From Rhodoferax sp. (GTDB taxonomy: Bacteria > Pseudomonadota > Gammaproteobacteria > Burkholderiales > Burkholderiaceae_C), in NCBI GenBank assembly GCA_028711355.1, contig JAQTSL010000020.1, positions 13,506 through 21,950 of the forward strand: a stretch of 8,445 nt of DNA, written 5' to 3'. Positions 5,644-8,445 of the stretch are shown here, piece by piece; position 1 is the stretch's first letter, and each line of letters opens with the position of its first letter. The notes beneath the pieces were generated by a model. It had not been told where the DNA came from, made no database searches, and worked only from the letters and a program-made list of their open reading frames with translations. The position numbers and the translations under genes were made by a program.

Positions 5644-6597
5644 ATGATGCTCAGCCCCGCCGATATTTTGTCCGCGCAGATTCTGATCGTGGACGATAAA
5701 CAGGCCAACGTGCAGTTGCTCGAGCAACTGCTGAACGCGGCGGGCTACCACAACCTGATCAGCACGCGCGACCCGACTGCGGTGTGCGACCTGCACCGCA
5801 GCCAGCACTTTGACCTGATTTTGCTGGACTTGCAGATGCCGGGCATGGACGGCTTTGCCGTCATGGCGGCCTTGAACCGAACCGAAAAAGAGGGTTACGC
5901 CCCGGTGCTGGCCATCACCGCTCACCCCAACCTCAAACTACGGGCGCTGGCCGCCGGGGCCAAAGATTTCATTGCCAAACCGCTTGACCTGGCCGAGCTC
6001 CAGGCCCGCATCCACAACCTGCTCGAGGTGCGCCTGCTCTACAACCAACTGTCGCACAACAACCAGACGCTGCAAAATTTGGCGCTGCACGACGCGCTGA
6101 CCCAGTTGCCCAACCGCCGTTTGTTGCTTGACCGTCTTCGTCAGGCGCAGCTCAGCTCGGTACGCACACACCGCCACTGCGCCCTCATGTTCATGGACAT
6201 CGACCATTTCAAAAAAGTCAATGACACGCTGGGCCACGGTATCGGTGACGAGCTGTTGCGCCAGGTCAGCCAGCGCTTGCTCAAATGCGCCCGCGTCGGC
6301 GACACGGTGGCGCGTTTTGGTGGCGACGAGTTTGTCGTGTTGCTCGACGGCTTGAGCCAGACTGAGACCGAGGCGAGTCAGCAAGTCAGGGCGATTGCCG
6401 AAAAAATGCAATTGGCACTGCGCCAGCCCTACACGTTGTGCGGACACCCCTACGACACATCACTCAGTATTGGCGTGGTGATTTTTTCGGAGGATACTCA
6501 AGCCATCGACAGCCTGCTCAAAAAAGCCGACCAGGCGATGTACCAGGCCAAGGCCGACACCACCCACGGGGTCTATTTTGCGGCCTCGGGTGATTAG
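5644..6597 (+). CDS. Response regulator diguanylate cyclase (REC-GGDEF)
   Basis: This 317-residue cytosolic response regulator should make cyclic di-GMP from two GTP when phosphorylated. The receiver spans about 12-127, with acidic D17-D18, phosphoacceptor D62 (LLDLQMPGMDG), T92 and K112-P113 all present. A helical linker (about 128-145) leads to the GGDEF domain (about 146-313), which opens with LHDALTQLPNRR. It has MDIDHFKKVND (metal and substrate region), the active-site GGDEF at 226-230, and an intact inhibitory I-site R217-x-x-D220 five residues before it. It therefore looks catalytically competent and product-inhibited, as in the PleD/WspR class. No EAL domain is present. The start could be either of two consecutive ATGs (5644 or 5647). 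The Shine-Dalgarno is weak (GAAAG at 5629-5633). The gene stops 62 bases before the CheB/CheR gene, so co-transcription is likely. Its cognate kinase is unknown; the hybrid kinase at 1-2651 and any kinase domain downstream are candidates. Confidence 0.95.
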   Translation: MMLSPADILSAQILIVDDKQANVQLLEQLLNAAGYHNLISTRDPTAVCDLHRSQHFDLILLDLQMPGMDGFAVMAALNRTEKEGYAPVLAITAHPNLKLRALAAGAKDFIAKPLDLAELQARIHNLLEVRLLYNQLSHNNQTLQNLALHDALTQLPNRRLLLDRLRQAQLSSVRTHRHCALMFMDIDHFKKVNDTLGHGIGDELLRQVSQRLLKCARVGDTVARFGGDEFVVLLDGLSQTETEASQQVRAIAEKMQLALRQPYTLCGHPYDTSLSIGVVIFSEDTQAIDSLLKKADQAMYQAKADTTHGVYFAASGD

Positions 6598-6599
6598 AT

Positions 6600-6645
6600 T
6601 AGAGGCCTGTAGCGCTTATCCAGATTGCATCAGCAGCTACATATT
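6600..6645 (-). repeat. Short intergenic repeat of a type common in Comamonadaceae (probable)
   Basis: The gap between the cyclase and CheB/CheR genes contains GAGGCCTGTAGCGCTTAT, then after a short spacer GCAGCTACAT. TGTAGC (6608-6613) and GCTACA (6636-6641) form a 6-bp inverted repeat. From memory, the pattern GGCCT-x-TAGCGCTTAT followed by GCAGCTA matches a short palindromic sequence found many times between genes in Comamonadaceae genomes. There is only one copy in this window, so the repeat nature is recalled and not demonstrated. Confidence 0.45.
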
Positions 6646-6659
6646 CAGGAGCCATCAAG

Positions 6660-8445
6660 ATGCCTAAAAAACCAGCCAGCCAGCCCAGTCATAGCGCTGT
6701 GCTGGCCCTGACCACAGCACCCGCAGCGCCGACAGCAACTGTGGTGCCTGCAACTTTCCCGATTGTCGGCCTGGGTGCCTCGGCTGGCGGGCTGGCGGCA
6801 CTAGAGGCTTTTTTTGCCGGCATGCCGCCCGAGGCCGACCCCGGCATGGCCTTTGTGCTGGTGCAGCACCTCGACCCGGATCACAAAAGCCTGCTGACCG
6901 AGCTGATTGCCCGGCGCACCCGGATGCAGGTGCTCGAAGTCACCGATGGCATGCTGGTGCAGGTCAACAGCGCCTACATCATCCCCCCCAACCGCGACAT
7001 GGCGTTTTTGAACGGCAACTTGCAGTTGCTCGAACCGGCCGCGCCGCGCGGGCATCGCCTGCCGATTGACTTTTTGTTCCGTTCGCTGGCGGCAGACCAA
7101 CACGAGCGCGCCATTGGCGTGGTGCTGTCGGGCACCGGTAGCGACGGCACGCTGGGGGTACGCGCCATCAAGGCTGAAGGCGGCATGGTGATGGTGCAAA
7201 CCCCAGCCTCCAGCGAATTTGACGGCATGCCCCAAAGTGCGCTGGCCACCGGCCTGGTGGACTATGAACTGCCGCCCGCTGAAATGGCCGCGCAGTTGAT
7301 GGCTTACGTGGCGCACGCCTTTGGTCGTGCGCCGCGGGTGACTCATGCGGTTACGCCCTTGTCTGAGAACGCGCTGAAAAAAATATTTGTACTGCTGCGC
7401 TCGCAGACCGGGCATGACTTTTCTCAGTACAAGCCCAGCACCATTTACCGTCGCATTGAACGGCGCATGGCGGTGCATCAGATTGAGGCCCTGGACAGTT
7501 ACGTCAAGTACCTGCAACAAACCCCGGTCGAGATTCAAGCCCTGTTCAACGACCTGCTGATTGGCGTGACCAACTTTTTCCGCGACCCCGAGGCCTTTGC
7601 GGTGCTGCAGGCGCAGGTGATCCCCAAGCTGTTTCATGGCAAACCGGCCGGCAGCGCGGTGCGGGTCTGGTGCAGCGGTTGCTCGACCGGCGAAGAAGCC
7701 TATTCGATTGCCATTTTGTTGCAGGAGCAGCTCGATGTGCTGCGTGCCAGCTACAAGGTTCAGGTGTTCGCCACCGACATTGACAGCCGCGCCATCGCCG
7801 TGGCCCGCACCGGCCTGTACCCGACCGGAATTGCAGACGATGTGTCGCCCGAACGGCTGGGGCGCTTTTTTACCCTTGAGCCTGACGGCAGCGCCTACCG
7901 GGTGCACAAGGGCATTCGTGACCTGCTGGTGTTCTCGGAGCAAGACGTCATCAAAGACCCGCCGTTCTCCAAGCTTGACCTGATCAGTTGCCGCAACCTG
8001 ATGATTTATCTGGGGCCAGAACTGCAAAAAAAGCTGATCTCGTTGTTTCACTACGCCCTGCAACCCGGTGGCATGCTGTTTTTGGGCACCTCGGAAACCG
8101 CGGGTGAACAGGGTGACTTGTTCACTGCGCTGGAGCGCAAAGCCAAAATTTACCAGCGCAAAGAAGACTTTCAGGGCGCCCGGCGTGCCGCCTTGGGACG
8201 GTTTTTGACGCCGCTCATCGACCCCGACCCGGCGCCACCGCGCAGCGCTGGCAAAACCGCGCTGCCGGCCAAACTCTCACTGCGTGAACTCACCGAGCAA
8301 ACCCTGCTGCTGCACATGACCGCGGTGGCGGCACTGGTCAATGGCCAGGGCGACATCCTTTACCTGCACGGGCGCACCGGCTTGTACCTGGAGCCGACAC
8401 CGGGCGAAGCGGGCATCAACAACATCCTGAAAATGGCGCGCCCGG
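6660..8445 (+). CDS. CheB-CheR fusion protein (methylesterase-methyltransferase), partial, probably followed by PAS/kinase domains
   Basis: Residues 1-595 are visible and the frame is open at the window end. After a low-complexity Ala/Pro/Thr tail (1-33) comes a CheB methylesterase domain (about 34-220). Its catalytic triad is S41 (GLGASAGG), H70 (LVQHLDPDH) and D162 (SGTGSDGTLG). A CheR methyltransferase follows (about 235-500), with NFFRDPEAF (305-313), the SAM-binding VWCSGCSTGEEAYSIA (336-351), acidic D373 in ATDID, and SCRNLMIYL (443-451). Residues 538-595 (LRELTEQTLL to the end) resemble the start of the PAS-like region that follows CheR in long CheB/CheR sensor proteins, often ending in a histidine kinase. 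CheB here has no N-terminal receiver, so phosphorylation control must differ from classical CheB. The start is supported by TTCAGGAG ending at 6651, eight bases before the ATG. It is likely in one operon with the REC-GGDEF gene. No chemoreceptor is visible, so its methylation target is unknown. Confidence 0.95.
   Translation, partial: MPKKPASQPSHSAVLALTTAPAAPTATVVPATFPIVGLGASAGGLAALEAFFAGMPPEADPGMAFVLVQHLDPDHKSLLTELIARRTRMQVLEVTDGMLVQVNSAYIIPPNRDMAFLNGNLQLLEPAAPRGHRLPIDFLFRSLAADQHERAIGVVLSGTGSDGTLGVRAIKAEGGMVMVQTPASSEFDGMPQSALATGLVDYELPPAEMAAQLMAYVAHAFGRAPRVTHAVTPLSENALKKIFVLLRSQTGHDFSQYKPSTIYRRIERRMAVHQIEALDSYVKYLQQTPVEIQALFNDLLIGVTNFFRDPEAFAVLQAQVIPKLFHGKPAGSAVRVWCSGCSTGEEAYSIAILLQEQLDVLRASYKVQVFATDIDSRAIAVARTGLYPTGIADDVSPERLGRFFTLEPDGSAYRVHKGIRDLLVFSEQDVIKDPPFSKLDLISCRNLMIYLGPELQKKLISLFHYALQPGGMLFLGTSETAGEQGDLFTALERKAKIYQRKEDFQGARRAALGRFLTPLIDPDPAPPRSAGKTALPAKLSLRELTEQTLLLHMTAVAALVNGQGDILYLHGRTGLYLEPTPGEAGINNILKMARP

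Noticed and set aside
6980..6990. Seven-C run in the CheB domain as a possible phase-variation site
   Set aside because: It encodes part of the conserved YIIPPN stretch in frame. A single 7-base run without other signs is not evidence of slippage control.
6801..8063. 420-codon minus-strand open frame opposite the CheB-CheR gene
   Set aside because: Its length is striking, but the plus strand encodes intact CheB and CheR motifs across the whole span. The antisense product is His/Gln/Gly-rich with no domain, a common by-product of codon bias.

Overview
The window looks like chromosomal DNA of a GC-rich betaproteobacterium, most likely a Comamonadaceae member of the Rhodoferax/Polaromonas type. 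This is inferred from the gene families, the GC-rich codon choice and two kinds of short intergenic repeat. I see no phage genes, transposase, tRNA, rRNA or CRISPR array. All genes read through without a visible frameshift. Two of them run off the window ends.

Layout. (1) 1-2651, minus strand: a membrane-anchored hybrid sensor histidine kinase (two TM helices, three PAS domains, HisKA, HATPase_c, C-terminal receiver), cut by the left edge within its receiver. It has a good sigma70-like promoter just upstream. (2) 2652-3104: a 453-base gap with no gene. It holds that promoter, copy 1 of a structured dispersed repeat, and the leader of the next gene. (3) 3105-4427, plus strand: a two-gene envelope unit, a 72-residue glycine-zipper lipoprotein and a 359-residue SlyB-like glycine-zipper protein with an internal duplication. 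(4) 4461-5333, minus strand: a YihY/BrkB-family inner-membrane protein, convergent with the envelope unit. A hairpin lies between them. (5) 5334-5643: a 310-base gap with no gene, holding copy 2 of the same repeat in opposite orientation. (6) 5644-8445, plus strand: a receiver-GGDEF diguanylate cyclase followed 62 bases later by a CheB-CheR fusion (methylesterase plus methyltransferase) that runs off the right edge as a PAS-like segment begins.

How it fits together. Two signalling blocks flank a small envelope module. Left is a hybrid kinase with its own receiver. Right is a phospho-responsive c-di-GMP synthase with an intact inhibitory I-site, probably co-transcribed with a CheB/CheR-type sensor protein. 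A link between kinase, cyclase and CheB/CheR protein is plausible from position but not shown by sequence. No chemoreceptor, CheA or CheW gene is visible.

The most interesting signal is not a gene. The two repeat copies (2761-2892 and 5500-5628) are in inverted orientation and bound the envelope module. Each can fold into a four-way junction with abutting arms: a closing stem, two 6-nt-loop hairpins and a central stem with a 12-nt loop. Several differences between the copies are compensatory, which suggests the fold itself is maintained. It resembles a REPIN-type pair of inverted REP palindromes. No mobilising enzyme is present in the window.
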